A stretch of 64,000 nucleotides of DNA, taken from contig NZ_JACSZV010000007.1 in assembly GCF_014472415.1 (NCBI RefSeq), forward strand, positions 112,451 through 176,450, in the 5' to 3' direction. This DNA comes from Pseudomonas sp. N40(2020) (lineage in GTDB: Bacteria; Pseudomonadota; Gammaproteobacteria; Pseudomonadales; Pseudomonadaceae). Each line of letters opens with the position of its first letter. Position 1 is the stretch's first letter. The notes beneath the pieces are model-generated. The model made no database searches and had not been told where the DNA came from. It saw only the letters and a list, made by a program, of their open reading frames with translations. Of the stretch, positions 9,524 through 19,897 are shown one piece after another. Made by a program: the position numbers and the translations under genes.

Positions 9524-10132
9524 TCACAGTGCGGTGAAATCGATTGCCTGATACACATCGGCGCCAATGCCGGCAAAACTCAGCAACGCCGGCAATTGCC
9601 CGGCAAAACCTTGAAAACTGTGATCACCGCCAGCCTGAATGCGCAAGGCACAGGCGCGGTAATACTGCTGGGCGAGGCGATAATCCAGTGTTTCATCGCC
9701 GGTCTGCAACCATACCTGATAGCGCAGCGCATCCTGGGGCGCCGGCACTTCCAGTTCGGCCAGGGCCGTTACGTGGTCGAGGGTCAATTCCCAGGCTTCA
9801 TCGGTGTACAGGTTTTTCTGCGTCCCCAGATAACCGTCGAACATCCGGTGCGGACTGACGGCCGGGTTGACCAGCAGGGCTTTGAGGCCATGGCGCTCGG
9901 CCAAGTGAGTCGCATAGTAGCCGCCGAGTGAGCTTCCCACCAGCAGCGGCCGGCCCAGTTCGGCAATCGCTTGCTCCAACTGACCGATGGCTTCGCGCGG
10001 ATGGTGATGCAGGGCGGGAACACGCAGTTGATCGCTCAAGCCCAGCCGCTCCATCACCGCGACCAGCTGACAGGCCTTTTTCGAGGCCGGGGCGCTGTTG
10101 AAACCGTGGATATAGAGGATCGAACCAGACAT
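9524..10132 (-). CDS. yqiA: YqiA/YcfP family alpha/beta hydrolase (esterase)
   Basis: 202 residues, the normal size for YqiA. It opens with the strand ILYIHGFNSAPASKK (oxyanion-hole region). The nucleophile elbow GSSLGGYYA (about residues 67-75) supplies Ser, LQTGDETLDY supplies the likely Asp, and AGGDHSFQGF the His. E. coli YqiA is an esterase on short acyl esters; the natural substrate is unknown. The order cpdA-yqiA-parE is the same as in E. coli. It ends 41 bases before parE and is separated from cpdA by a MITE-like repeat. Confidence 0.88.
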   Translation of the reverse strand: MSGSILYIHGFNSAPASKKACQLVAVMERLGLSDQLRVPALHHHPREAIGQLEQAIAELGRPLLVGSSLGGYYATHLAERHGLKALLVNPAVSPHRMFDGYLGTQKNLYTDEAWELTLDHVTALAELEVPAPQDALRYQVWLQTGDETLDYRLAQQYYRACALRIQAGGDHSFQGFAGQLPALLSFAGIGADVYQAIDFTAL

Positions 10133-10183
10133 TTGAGCTCCCTGAGTGTCGGCGAAAGATAGCGGAGTTTACAGGGAGAAAGC

Positions 10184-10361
10184 CCCTCACCCTAGCCCTC
10201 TCCCGGAGGGAGAGGGGACCGAATGGGGGATATTTCAGAAGTACGCCGACCTGAAAGAGCTTCGCCGAATCCACAATCGACACAATCGCTCAGGTCGATG
10301 GATAACGCCAGACACCTCGGTCGGCCCCCTCTCCCTCCGGGAGAGGGCTGGGGTGAGGGGC
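10184..10361. repeat. MITE-like element, family A, copy 1
   Basis: Two nearly perfect inverted arms of about 37 bases (10184-10220 and 10324-10361; core CCCCTCACCCTAGCCCTCTC and its complement) flank a centre of about 100 bases. Each arm is itself a hairpin (CTCTCCCGGAGGGAGAG). A second copy at 59677-59869 shares the arms and inner pieces GACCTGAAAGA and CCAGACACCTCGGTC. There is no open reading frame. It lies between cpdA and yqiA. Confidence 0.85.
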
Positions 10362-10374
10362 TTTTGATTGGCAA

Positions 10375-11190
10375 TCAGTAACCGTCAGACCCGTAATCAA
10401 CGGTAAAAGCAAAACCGGTCACGCGCTCAACACCGGTTTCCAGCCGCCCATCCGGCAAAAGCCGTAACCAGCGATACCCCGGCGCCTGTTCGCCGACCAT
10501 GAAGTCTTCACTGCCCGGTTCGAACTGAATGCAGGTCGACGGCGATGCCATCAAGCGCACGCCATTGCGCTCGCGGTCGATCTCCTGATGCACATGCCCC
10601 CACAACACCGCCCGCGCCTGTGGAAAACGATCCAGCACTTCGAAAAACGCCTCGGGATTGCGCAGGCCAATCGGCTCCATCCACGGGCAACCAATCGACA
10701 CCGGATGATGATGGAAGCACACCAGATGATGGCGCTCGGGCGCTTCGCTCAACGAGCGGGCCAGCAACTGCAATTGATCGTCTTGAAGATATCCCGGCAC
10801 TGAACCCGGCACAGCCGAGTCGAGCAAGGTCACGCGCCAGTTGCCGACATCGACCACCGACTCCAGCAGCGCACTCTGCACTGCCGCCACCGCCATGATC
10901 TGCGGCTCATCGTGATTGCCGGGAATCCAGCGCGCCGGCGCATCGATCTGCCCGCTCATTTCACGAAACTGCTGATACGACTCGAGGGTGCCGTCCTGCG
11001 AGATATCGCCGGTGGCCAGCATCAGATCAATCTGCGGCTGCTGCGCCAGCACCAACTCAATGACCTTCTGCAGGCTCTCCCGAGTATTCATACCCAGCAA
11101 GGTGCCGTCCGCTTCAGCGAACAGATGGCTGTCGGACAACTGCACCAGCAGCGCCGGATCGGCGGTGGTCAACGTGGATACGCTCGGCAA
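10375..11190 (-). CDS. cpdA: 3',5'-cyclic-AMP phosphodiesterase CpdA
   Basis: 271 residues from the TTG at 11190, chosen because GGGAG sits 6 bases upstream and the conserved N-terminus starts there; an upstream in-frame TTG at 11235 has no ribosome site. It is a metallophosphoesterase with the full set of metal motifs in order: QLSDSHLF, ATGDISQDG, PGNHDEP, CFHHHPVS and WGHVHQE. CpdA hydrolyses cAMP and so tunes Vfr/CRP signalling in the cytosol. Its neighbours (yqiA and parE on one side, DUF1249 and nudF on the other) are the same as in E. coli. Confidence 0.94.
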   Translation of the reverse strand: MPSVSTLTTADPALLVQLSDSHLFAEADGTLLGMNTRESLQKVIELVLAQQPQIDLMLATGDISQDGTLESYQQFREMSGQIDAPARWIPGNHDEPQIMAVAAVQSALLESVVDVGNWRVTLLDSAVPGSVPGYLQDDQLQLLARSLSEAPERHHLVCFHHHPVSIGCPWMEPIGLRNPEAFFEVLDRFPQARAVLWGHVHQEIDRERNGVRLMASPSTCIQFEPGSEDFMVGEQAPGYRWLRLLPDGRLETGVERVTGFAFTVDYGSDGY

Positions 11191-11289
11191 GGCGTTCTCC
11201 CAAGGCAAAAGCACGGAATCGGTCAAGTGCCGCAATTATGCTGGGGGATCACTGAAAGGGGAAACCGAGGAACCGGACGCAGTTCACAA

Positions 11290-11742
11290 CTAGCGTACGA
11301 CTTCGTACTCGTGCCCCAACGCCAGACAATGACTCAGCCATTCCCCCAGGAACAGATTGAGCTGAGCTTTTTCATCGGGCTGATGCATCGCGGCGTTCGG
11401 GTAAGGATAGATGCCGCGAAAGCGTCGTGCATGTTCGGCGCTGATCACCTCGGCCATCCGCGCGTCGTGATAAACCTGCACTTCCAGCTGCGGCACCGGC
11501 AGCCAAGGCAGGCTGTGTTCCTGACGCACTTGCAGCGTGGTGGTGTACGGGCAGGTTTGCAGCACTTCGAGGGCCAGCACGCCAAGCATCTGCTCGCCCT
11601 GGGTCACGGCGATGCGCCGCGCCTCGGGTTCGTTGCGCATGTCCGGCAACAGTCGCATCAGGCGCGCGTAGTTGGCCTCGCAGGCGGCTTGCAGCCCCGC
11701 GAGGTCGACTCGATAACGATCGCGCAGCTTGTTTACGACCAT
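11290..11742 (-). CDS. yqiB: DUF1249 (YqiB) family protein
   Basis: 150 residues starting MVVNKLRDRYRVDLAGL. The ATG at 11742 has GAGGGGG just upstream and overlaps the end of nudF by 10 bases, pointing to coupled translation. The protein is soluble with no signal peptide; it carries the YqiB motifs ANYARLMRLLPD and QLEVQVYHDARMAEVIS. Function is unknown, but the gene always travels with nudF and cpdA. An extension of 12 codons upstream (to 11778) is open but lies inside nudF. Confidence 0.83.
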   Translation of the reverse strand: MVVNKLRDRYRVDLAGLQAACEANYARLMRLLPDMRNEPEARRIAVTQGEQMLGVLALEVLQTCPYTTTLQVRQEHSLPWLPVPQLEVQVYHDARMAEVISAEHARRFRGIYPYPNAAMHQPDEKAQLNLFLGEWLSHCLALGHEYEVVR

Positions 11743-12350
11743 AACCCCCTCACTTCGGCGCGGTTCAGCGCCAGCCACTGCAAAGCGATGATGCTCGCCG
11801 CGTTGGCAATACGTCCGTCACGTACGGCTTGCAGGGCATCTTCGAACGCCCAGACCGTGACGCGGATGTCTTCGGCCTCTTCCTCTAGCCCATGCAGGCC
11901 GCCGACGCCATCAGTGCTGCAACGCCCCAGATACAAATGCACGAACTCGTTGCTGCCGCCCGGCGACGGGAAATATTTGGTCATCGGCCACAGGGCCTTG
12001 ATGTCCAGCCCAGCTTCCTCCTGCGCCTCGCGGTGAGCAACTTCTTCCGGCTCTTCGTCCTTATCGATCAGACCGGCGACCAGTTCGACCAGCCAGGGAT
12101 TGTCAGCCTTGCCCATGGCGCCGACGCGAAACTGCTCGATCAGTACCACTTCGTCACGCTGCGGATCGTAAGGCAACATGCACACGGCATCGTGGCGCAC
12201 GAACACTTCGCGGTTGATTTCGCGGCTCATGCCGCCAGCAAACAACTCATGGCGCAGGTGCACGCGGTCGAGTTTGTAAAAACCCTCGTAGCATTTTTCA
12301 CGCCGCACGATATCGACGGCGGTCGGAATGGCGTTGGCAAAGTCAGTCAT
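11733..12350 (-). CDS. nudF: ADP-ribose pyrophosphatase NudF (Nudix hydrolase)
   Basis: 205 residues. It hydrolyses ADP-ribose to AMP and ribose-5-phosphate in the cytosol. The Nudix box is complete: G-LIDKD-E-EPEEVAH-REAQEEAGL, within residues about 96-118. The ATG at 12350 (MTDFANAIPT) has AGAGG six bases ahead; the ATG two codons upstream lies on top of that site and is less likely. The longer open frame to 12491 reads low-complexity sequence. It is the first gene of the group nudF, yqiB, cpdA, yqiA, parE. Confidence 0.93.
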   Translation of the reverse strand: MTDFANAIPTAVDIVRREKCYEGFYKLDRVHLRHELFAGGMSREINREVFVRHDAVCMLPYDPQRDEVVLIEQFRVGAMGKADNPWLVELVAGLIDKDEEPEEVAHREAQEEAGLDIKALWPMTKYFPSPGGSNEFVHLYLGRCSTDGVGGLHGLEEEAEDIRVTVWAFEDALQAVRDGRIANAASIIALQWLALNRAEVRGLWS

Positions 12351-12577
12351 GAGCATCCTCTTTACTGCAAATCCGTTACGAGGTTCCTGTTTGTTACTTG
12401 CAACCTCGACTTCGCGCCATCCTAACGCGCCCGCACCGATTGATGCAGCCCCTTTACCGTCAGCGGGATGGACGGTGGAGGCGAAACCCACTCTAATTAG
12501 CTTAGTGGCGAACTGACTGCTTCGTTGAGAGTCGAAGCGGTAACTTTTTGCCTTCCCCTGTTTCAGAAAGGACGCCC

Positions 12578-13324
12578 ATGTCGCTTTTCAAAATTGCCTC
12601 CGTGGCCGCCATCGCCCTGACCCTGGGCGCGTGTGCGAGCCTGTTCCAGCCCAACTACCGTACGCCGCTGGAAACCACCCGCGATGCGTCGGAGCAGCTG
12701 AAAACCGGCTGCTCCAACCCTGACTGCCCACTGGTGAATATCGACACCCTGCGCTTCCCGGCAGAACCTGCTCTGGATGGCATCATCGAAAAACGCCTGC
12801 TGCAAATGACCCGCACCGAGGCGAACGCACCGGTGGCGCCGACGCTGGCGGCCTATCGCGAGCAGTTTCTGGCGAACGCCGGCCCGCGCAACAGCAGCTA
12901 CCTGCAAGCGAAAGTACGCGAGCAGCATGACGGCTTGGTGATCATCGAATTGTCGAGCTACCTCGACACCGGCGGCGCCCACGGCACACCGGGTCGTGGC
13001 TTCATCAACTATTCGCGCCAGCAGCACAAAGTGCTGAACCTGTCCGACATGTTGATGCCGGGTCAGGAAGACGCATTCTGGAAGGCAGCGCAGGTTGCGC
13101 ATAACAGCTGGTTGATCAGCACCAAGCTCGATCAGGAAGCGGAGTTCGTTTCGAGCTGGCCGTTCAAGAAAACCCCGAACGTGGCACTGACCTACGGCGC
13201 GGTGGTCCTCAAGTACGAAGTGAGCACCATCGCGCCTTACGCGCTGGGCCACGTCGAACTGAAGATTCCTTACCCGCGCCTGAACGGCATTCTCAAGCCT
13301 GAGCTGTTCCCCGGCCGTAACTGA
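12578..13324 (+). CDS. RsiV/DUF3298-like exported lipoprotein
   Basis: 248 residues. The signal ends in lipobox LGAC (Cys18), followed by ASLFQPNYRTP. The later region GLVIIELSSYLDTGGAHGTPGRGFINY, split by a YSRQQHKVLNL strand, is the hallmark of the DUF3298/RsiV-like domain (a DUF4163 part precedes it). The start ATG at 12578 has AGAAAGGA upstream. It is divergent from nudF and convergent with cytX, overlapping the latter's 3' end by 32 bases. P. aeruginosa has the same gene in this place. Function unknown; probably a periplasmic or outer-membrane protein. Confidence 0.75.
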   Translation: MSLFKIASVAAIALTLGACASLFQPNYRTPLETTRDASEQLKTGCSNPDCPLVNIDTLRFPAEPALDGIIEKRLLQMTRTEANAPVAPTLAAYREQFLANAGPRNSSYLQAKVREQHDGLVIIELSSYLDTGGAHGTPGRGFINYSRQQHKVLNLSDMLMPGQEDAFWKAAQVAHNSWLISTKLDQEAEFVSSWPFKKTPNVALTYGAVVLKYEVSTIAPYALGHVELKIPYPRLNGILKPELFPGRN

Positions 13325-14585
13325 AGGCACGACCGAGCACGAACTGCAGCAGCCCTGCCAGCACCAGCGCCGGCAGGGTTGCGCCGACATCCGGATACAG
13401 ATTCGCCAGCAAATGGTAGGTGCTGACTCCACCCAGCCACGCCAACAACGCCGGCCAGCGCAACGCGGCTGATGCGACCTGACCGCTGCGTTTACGCAGA
13501 ATGAAGTGATCCACCAGCACCACGCCGAACAGCGGCGCAAACACCGAACCGATCAGCAGCAGGAAATTCTGGTACTGCGCCAACGGCGCCAGCAGTGCGA
13601 TCAGCGTGCAGATCACGCCGATGGCCAAGGCCAGATGCTCGACTTTCAAGCGCAACAGAATCCCGCTGGACACCGCCGCCGAGTGAATATCGGCAAAAGC
13701 GTTTTCCGACTCGTCGAGCAGAATCAGCAGCAGCGGAATGCCCAGACCGGCACCGGCCAGGGCCAGCAGCAGCGCATTGACTTCACCGCTCGGCGCAAAC
13801 GCGAGGGTGTACGCCACGCCAAGGCTCATCAGCCAGAAGTTGCCGATATAGAAACCGATCGCTGTGCCACCGAACACATTCTTCGCCCGTTTGCCGAATC
13901 GCGAATAGTCGGCGATCAGCGGCAGCCACGACAGCGGCATCGCGATAGCAATGTCGAAGCCCACGGCGAACGGCATCGAACCATCACCGGCGCGTGCCCA
14001 CAGAGCAGCCAGATCAGCCTTGGCGAACAGGTTCCAAGTGAGCCAGAGGCACGCCGCCAACAGCAGCCAGATGCCCCATTTGCGCAGGATCTGGCGGACG
14101 AACGTCAGCGGGCCGCTAACAGCGAGCAAAGTGGCCAGCGCGCCGAAGAACAGCGTCCACAACACCGGGTTCGACCACAGCGAACCTTCACTGAATGCGC
14201 GAGTGCCAAGCAGGCTGGCGGCATCGCGCATGACGATGATTTCGAACGAACCCCAACCGATCAGTTGCAGCAGATTGAGCAGCGCCGGCAGGCTTGCGCC
14301 TTTGCTGCCGAGGCTGAGTTTGAGCGCGGCCATCGACGACAGGCCGGTGTCGCTGCCGATCACGCCGACGGCGGCCAGCAGTAAAACGCCGACCAGCGTG
14401 CCGAGGAAAATCGCCAGCAGCGAACCGGACAGGCCCAGACCCGGCGCCAGCAGCGCACCGGTCTGTAGCACCATCAGGCCGATACCGAGAGAGAACCACA
14501 GGGAAAACAGATCACGACCGCCGAACACACGCCTGTCGGCGGGTATGGCGAGGTCGGGGGAATACGTGCCGGGTTGAATGCTCAA
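13293..14585 (-). CDS. cytX: Putative hydroxymethylpyrimidine transporter CytX
   Basis: 430 residues with about 12 hydrophobic membrane segments. It belongs to the cytosine/purine permease (NCS1) family: the N-terminal FGGRDLFSLWFSLGIG and the central ADYSRFGKRAKNVFGGT are typical. The CytX subgroup (TIGR02358) is defined by its link to thiamine regulation, and here the gene follows thiC on the same strand. That makes uptake of the thiamine pyrimidine precursor HMP the likely role, by context. It probably shares the thiC transcript and riboswitch, although a nested palindrome sits between them. Its last 32 bases overlap the convergent lipoprotein gene. Confidence 0.85.
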   Translation of the reverse strand: MSIQPGTYSPDLAIPADRRVFGGRDLFSLWFSLGIGLMVLQTGALLAPGLGLSGSLLAIFLGTLVGVLLLAAVGVIGSDTGLSSMAALKLSLGSKGASLPALLNLLQLIGWGSFEIIVMRDAASLLGTRAFSEGSLWSNPVLWTLFFGALATLLAVSGPLTFVRQILRKWGIWLLLAACLWLTWNLFAKADLAALWARAGDGSMPFAVGFDIAIAMPLSWLPLIADYSRFGKRAKNVFGGTAIGFYIGNFWLMSLGVAYTLAFAPSGEVNALLLALAGAGLGIPLLLILLDESENAFADIHSAAVSSGILLRLKVEHLALAIGVICTLIALLAPLAQYQNFLLLIGSVFAPLFGVVLVDHFILRKRSGQVASAALRWPALLAWLGGVSTYHLLANLYPDVGATLPALVLAGLLQFVLGRAFSYGRGTAQA

Positions 14586-14619
14586 GGGTGTTATCTCAGA
14601 GGAATATTTTTTGTCATTG

Positions 14620-14723
14620 TGATCGTTCCCACGCTCCGCGTGGGAATGCCTCTAGGGACGCTCTGCGTCCAGTGACGCGGAGCGTCACGGGCTGCATTCC
14701 CACGCAGAGCGTGGGAACGATCA
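14620..14723. repeat. Nested palindromic repeat between thiC and cytX
   Basis: Outer arms TGATCGTTCCCACG (14620-) and CGTGGGAACGATCA (-14723) enclose further hairpins: TTCCCACGCTCCGCGTGGGAA, GGACGCTCTGCGTCC and GTGACGCGGAGCGTCAC. The family is distinct from the other repeats here and has no coding content. It lies in the 150-base thiC-cytX gap. Confidence 0.85.
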
Positions 14724-14735
14724 GTGAAAACCAGA

Positions 14736-16872
<2,137 letters not shown>

Positions 16873-17083
16873 AACCCGGCCAGTCTAGACACAACCGGCA
16901 AAGAACGCCAACACCGCGGCAAACACCATGATGAATGGCGCAATTGGCAGGACTTGCAGGATTGTTGCCGCTTCAATGCGCAACTACACTCGCCTTGCCC
17001 CGCTGCGCCTTGACGCTGCAGGGGCTGCGCCGTAGCCTTGGCGCGCACATTATTTCCATAATATTCATGCTAGGGATCGCCTC

Positions 17084-18517
17084 ATGCTGCGCAAACTTTC
17101 ACTGGCTCTTGCCGTGTCTTGTGCGTCCAACGCAATGGCCTGGGCAGCAGAAGCGCCCTTGTCGAGCAAAACCGATCTGGTCAGCGTCTATCAGGAAGCG
17201 GTCGACAACAACGCCGATCTGGCCGCCGCCCGCGCCCAGTATGGCGCGCAGAAAGAAGTGGTGCCGCAGGCCCGCGCCGGCTTGCTGCCGAACCTGTCCG
17301 GCGGCGCCGAAGTCGCCGACGTACGCACCTCGATCGACCAGCCTTCGGCCATTGCCAACCGCAGTGCGCATTCCTATCAGGCAACCCTTGCCCAACCGCT
17401 GTTCCGCGCCGATCGCTGGTTCCAGTTCCAGGCCGCCAAAGACGTCAATGAGCAAGCCGCGTTGCAACTGTCGGCTACCGAGCAGAACCTGATCCTGCAA
17501 TCGGCCGAAAGCTACTTCAACGTGCTGCGCAGCCAGGACAATCTAGCCTCGACCAAGGCTGAAGAAGCGGCGTTCAAGCGTCAGCTCGACCAGTCCAACG
17601 AGCGCTTTGATGTCGGCCTGTCGGACAAGACCGATGTGCTGCAATCGCAAGCCAGTTACGACACCGCGCGGGCCAACCGGATCGTCGCGCAGCGTCAGGT
17701 TGATGATGCGTTCGAAGCGCTGATCACCCTGACCAACCGTCAGTACAACGCGATTCAGGGCATCGTGCACACGCTGCCGATCCTGCCGCCCGCACCGAAC
17801 GACGCCAAGGCCTGGGTCGACACCGCAGCAAAACAGAACCTCAATCTGCTGGCTAGCAACTATGCCGTCAGCTCGGCCGAACAGACCTTGAAGCAGCGCA
17901 AGGCCGGCCATTTGCCGACCCTCGACGCCGTGGCCAAATACGAAAAGGGTGACAACGACGCCCTCGGTTTCGCCAACCCGAACGCCTTCGGCACGCCCTA
18001 CCGTGGCAACGTCGAACAGAGCACGCTGGGACTGCAACTGAACATCCCGATCTACAGCGGCGGGCTGACCAGCTCGCAGGTGCGCGAGTCCTACTCGCGC
18101 CTCGATCAAACCGAACAGCAGCGCGAAGGCCTGCGTCGGCAAGTGGTGGAAAACACCCGCAACCTGCACCGCGCGGTGAACACCGACGTCGAACAGGTGC
18201 AGGCGCGCCGCCAGTCGATCATCTCCAACCAGAGCGCGGTGGAAGCCACGGAAATCGGCTATCAGGTGGGTACCCGCAACATCGTCGACGTGCTCGATGC
18301 GCAGCGTCAGCTGTACTCTTCGGTGCGCAATTACAACAATACCCGCTACGACTACATCCTCGACAACCTGCGCTTGAAGCAAGCCGCCGGCACGTTGAAC
18401 CCGGGCGACTTGCAGGATCTGGCGCGTTATCTGAAAGCCGACTACAACCCGGACAAAGACTTCCTGCCGCCGGATCTGGCCAAGGCTGCCGAGGCGCAGC
18501 TCAGGGCGCGGCCTTAA
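17084..18517 (+). CDS. tolC: TolC-family outer-membrane efflux channel
   Basis: 477 residues with a Sec signal peptide (cleavage near MAWA-AEAPL). It has the duplicated outer-membrane efflux protein repeats: LVSVYQEAVDNNADLAAAR early, then NLLASNYAVSSAEQTLKQRKAGHLPTL, and the repeated GTRNIVDVLDAQRQLY, which begins each helical hairpin. The type I secretion/TolC subgroup (TIGR01844) fits best. It forms a trimeric tunnel in the outer membrane that joins with inner-membrane transporters. AGGGA precedes the ATG. No transporter gene is adjacent, as for tolC in many species. A 458-base gap to thiC holds both promoters and the riboswitch. Confidence 0.92.
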   Translation: MLRKLSLALAVSCASNAMAWAAEAPLSSKTDLVSVYQEAVDNNADLAAARAQYGAQKEVVPQARAGLLPNLSGGAEVADVRTSIDQPSAIANRSAHSYQATLAQPLFRADRWFQFQAAKDVNEQAALQLSATEQNLILQSAESYFNVLRSQDNLASTKAEEAAFKRQLDQSNERFDVGLSDKTDVLQSQASYDTARANRIVAQRQVDDAFEALITLTNRQYNAIQGIVHTLPILPPAPNDAKAWVDTAAKQNLNLLASNYAVSSAEQTLKQRKAGHLPTLDAVAKYEKGDNDALGFANPNAFGTPYRGNVEQSTLGLQLNIPIYSGGLTSSQVRESYSRLDQTEQQREGLRRQVVENTRNLHRAVNTDVEQVQARRQSIISNQSAVEATEIGYQVGTRNIVDVLDAQRQLYSSVRNYNNTRYDYILDNLRLKQAAGTLNPGDLQDLARYLKADYNPDKDFLPPDLAKAAEAQLRARP

Positions 18518-18522
18518 GCCTT

Positions 18523-18603
18523 AAAAGCAAAAGATCGCAGCCTTCGGCGGTTCCTACATAAATTCTCTGTAGGAGCCGCCGAAGGCTGCGATCTTTTTGC
18601 TTT
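18523..18603. repeat. Palindromic repeat, family B, copy 1 (tolC-waaA)
   Basis: An inverted repeat with arms of about 27 bases (AAAGATCGCAGCCTTCGGCGG and its complement) around a short centre. A- and T-runs at the ends mean it could end transcription of both convergent genes, tolC and waaA. Other copies lie at 54906, 58637 and 60358. Confidence 0.87.
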
Positions 18604-18611
18604 GCTACTGA

Positions 18612-19886
18612 CTACTTGATCAACCTGCCCAACCCATCCAGCAATCGCTGCAAAGCGCCCTGATTGCGGCGCATCACCGCCAGCCCAGCCTCAGCCATGC
18701 GCTGCGCATCACGTGGCAGTTCGAACAAGCGCTGCACTTCCACCGCCAGCCCTTCAGCATCATCCACCTCGACCAATGCCCCGGCTTCGCGCAATTGCGC
18801 GGCGATGTCGAGGAAGTTGAACAGGTGCGGGCCGCTGAGCACCGGTTTCGCCAGGGCTGCCGGCTCCAGCAGGTTGTGCCCGCCGTTCGGCACCAGGCTG
18901 CCGCCGACAAAAGCGCTGTCCGCCAAGGCATACAGAAACAGCAATTCGCCCATGGTGTCGCCGAGCAGAACAGATGTTTCAGCCGCAACGTTAGCGCCGG
19001 TCGAACGGCGCACGGTGGCAAAACCTTCACGTTGGCACAGTTCGAACACCGAGTTGAAGCGCTCCGGATGACGCGGCACCAGAATCAACAGCGCATTCGG
19101 GTAGTTGGTCAGCAGTCGACGATGGGCATTCAGCACCACTTCGTCCTCACCTTCGTGGGTGCTCGCGGCGATCCATACCGGACGCTCCTGCGCCTGCCAT
19201 TGGCCACGCAGTTCAGCGGCGCGTTGCAGCAGTTGCGGGTCGATGGTCAGGTCGAACTTGATCGAGCCGGTGACTTCGACAGTCTCAGAACGTGCGCCGA
19301 GATCGCGGAAACGCTGCGCTTCGGTTTCGGTCTGCACGGCGAAAAAACTCATCTCGGCAAGCATCGGCGCGGTCAGTTTGCTGAAGCGGCCGTAGCCCTT
19401 GGCTGAGCGTTCGGACAATCGACCGTTGGCCAGCGCCACCGGAATGCCGCGCTTGGCACATTGGTGAATGTGGTTGGGCCAGAGCTCGGTTTCCATGATC
19501 ACCGCGAGCTTCGGCTGCACGCGATCAAGAAACCGCGCCGCCGCGCACGGCAAGTCGTACGGCAGGTAGCAATGCTGGATGCGCGGCTCGTCGGCGAACA
19601 GTGCGTGAATCCGCTCCGAGCCGGTTGGGGTCATGCAGGTCACGGTGATCGGCAGCTGTGGATAACGTTGCAGCAAGGCGCGAATCATCGGCGCCGCGGC
19701 AATGCTTTCGCCCACCGATACCGCATGTACCCAGATGCCGCCGGGTTGCAGTGTCGGCATGCCATAAGTGAAACGTTCGCCAATCCGTTTGGCATACGCC
19801 GGCGCCTTGCGCGCCCGCAGCCACAGCCGAATCGCCACCAATGGCAGCCCCAGGTAAAACAGCGCGGTGTAGAGAGTTCTATTCAT
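18612..19886 (-). CDS. waaA: 3-deoxy-D-manno-octulosonic acid transferase WaaA (KdtA)
   Basis: 424 residues from the ATG at 19886 (MNRTLYTALFYLGLP). It adds Kdo to lipid IV-A at the inner face of the inner membrane, beginning the LPS core. There is an N-terminal membrane anchor (about residues 3-22), then IWVHAVSVGESIAA with the catalytic Glu region, METELWPN, WIAASTHEGED, VPRHPERF and GGSLVPNGGHNLLEPAA, all hallmarks of KdtA (GT30). The long upstream open frame to 20150 is the antisense of the LysR gene and not coding. It is convergent with tolC. Confidence 0.96.
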   Translation of the reverse strand: MNRTLYTALFYLGLPLVAIRLWLRARKAPAYAKRIGERFTYGMPTLQPGGIWVHAVSVGESIAAAPMIRALLQRYPQLPITVTCMTPTGSERIHALFADEPRIQHCYLPYDLPCAAARFLDRVQPKLAVIMETELWPNHIHQCAKRGIPVALANGRLSERSAKGYGRFSKLTAPMLAEMSFFAVQTETEAQRFRDLGARSETVEVTGSIKFDLTIDPQLLQRAAELRGQWQAQERPVWIAASTHEGEDEVVLNAHRRLLTNYPNALLILVPRHPERFNSVFELCQREGFATVRRSTGANVAAETSVLLGDTMGELLFLYALADSAFVGGSLVPNGGHNLLEPAALAKPVLSGPHLFNFLDIAAQLREAGALVEVDDAEGLAVEVQRLFELPRDAQRMAEAGLAVMRRNQGALQRLLDGLGRLIK

Positions 19887-19897
19887 GGCGCCGGAGT

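Noticed and set aside
13293..13324. Overlap of cytX and lipoprotein 3' ends as a possible frameshift or error
   Set aside because: Both C-termini look natural for their families, and a 32-base convergent overlap needs no error to explain it.
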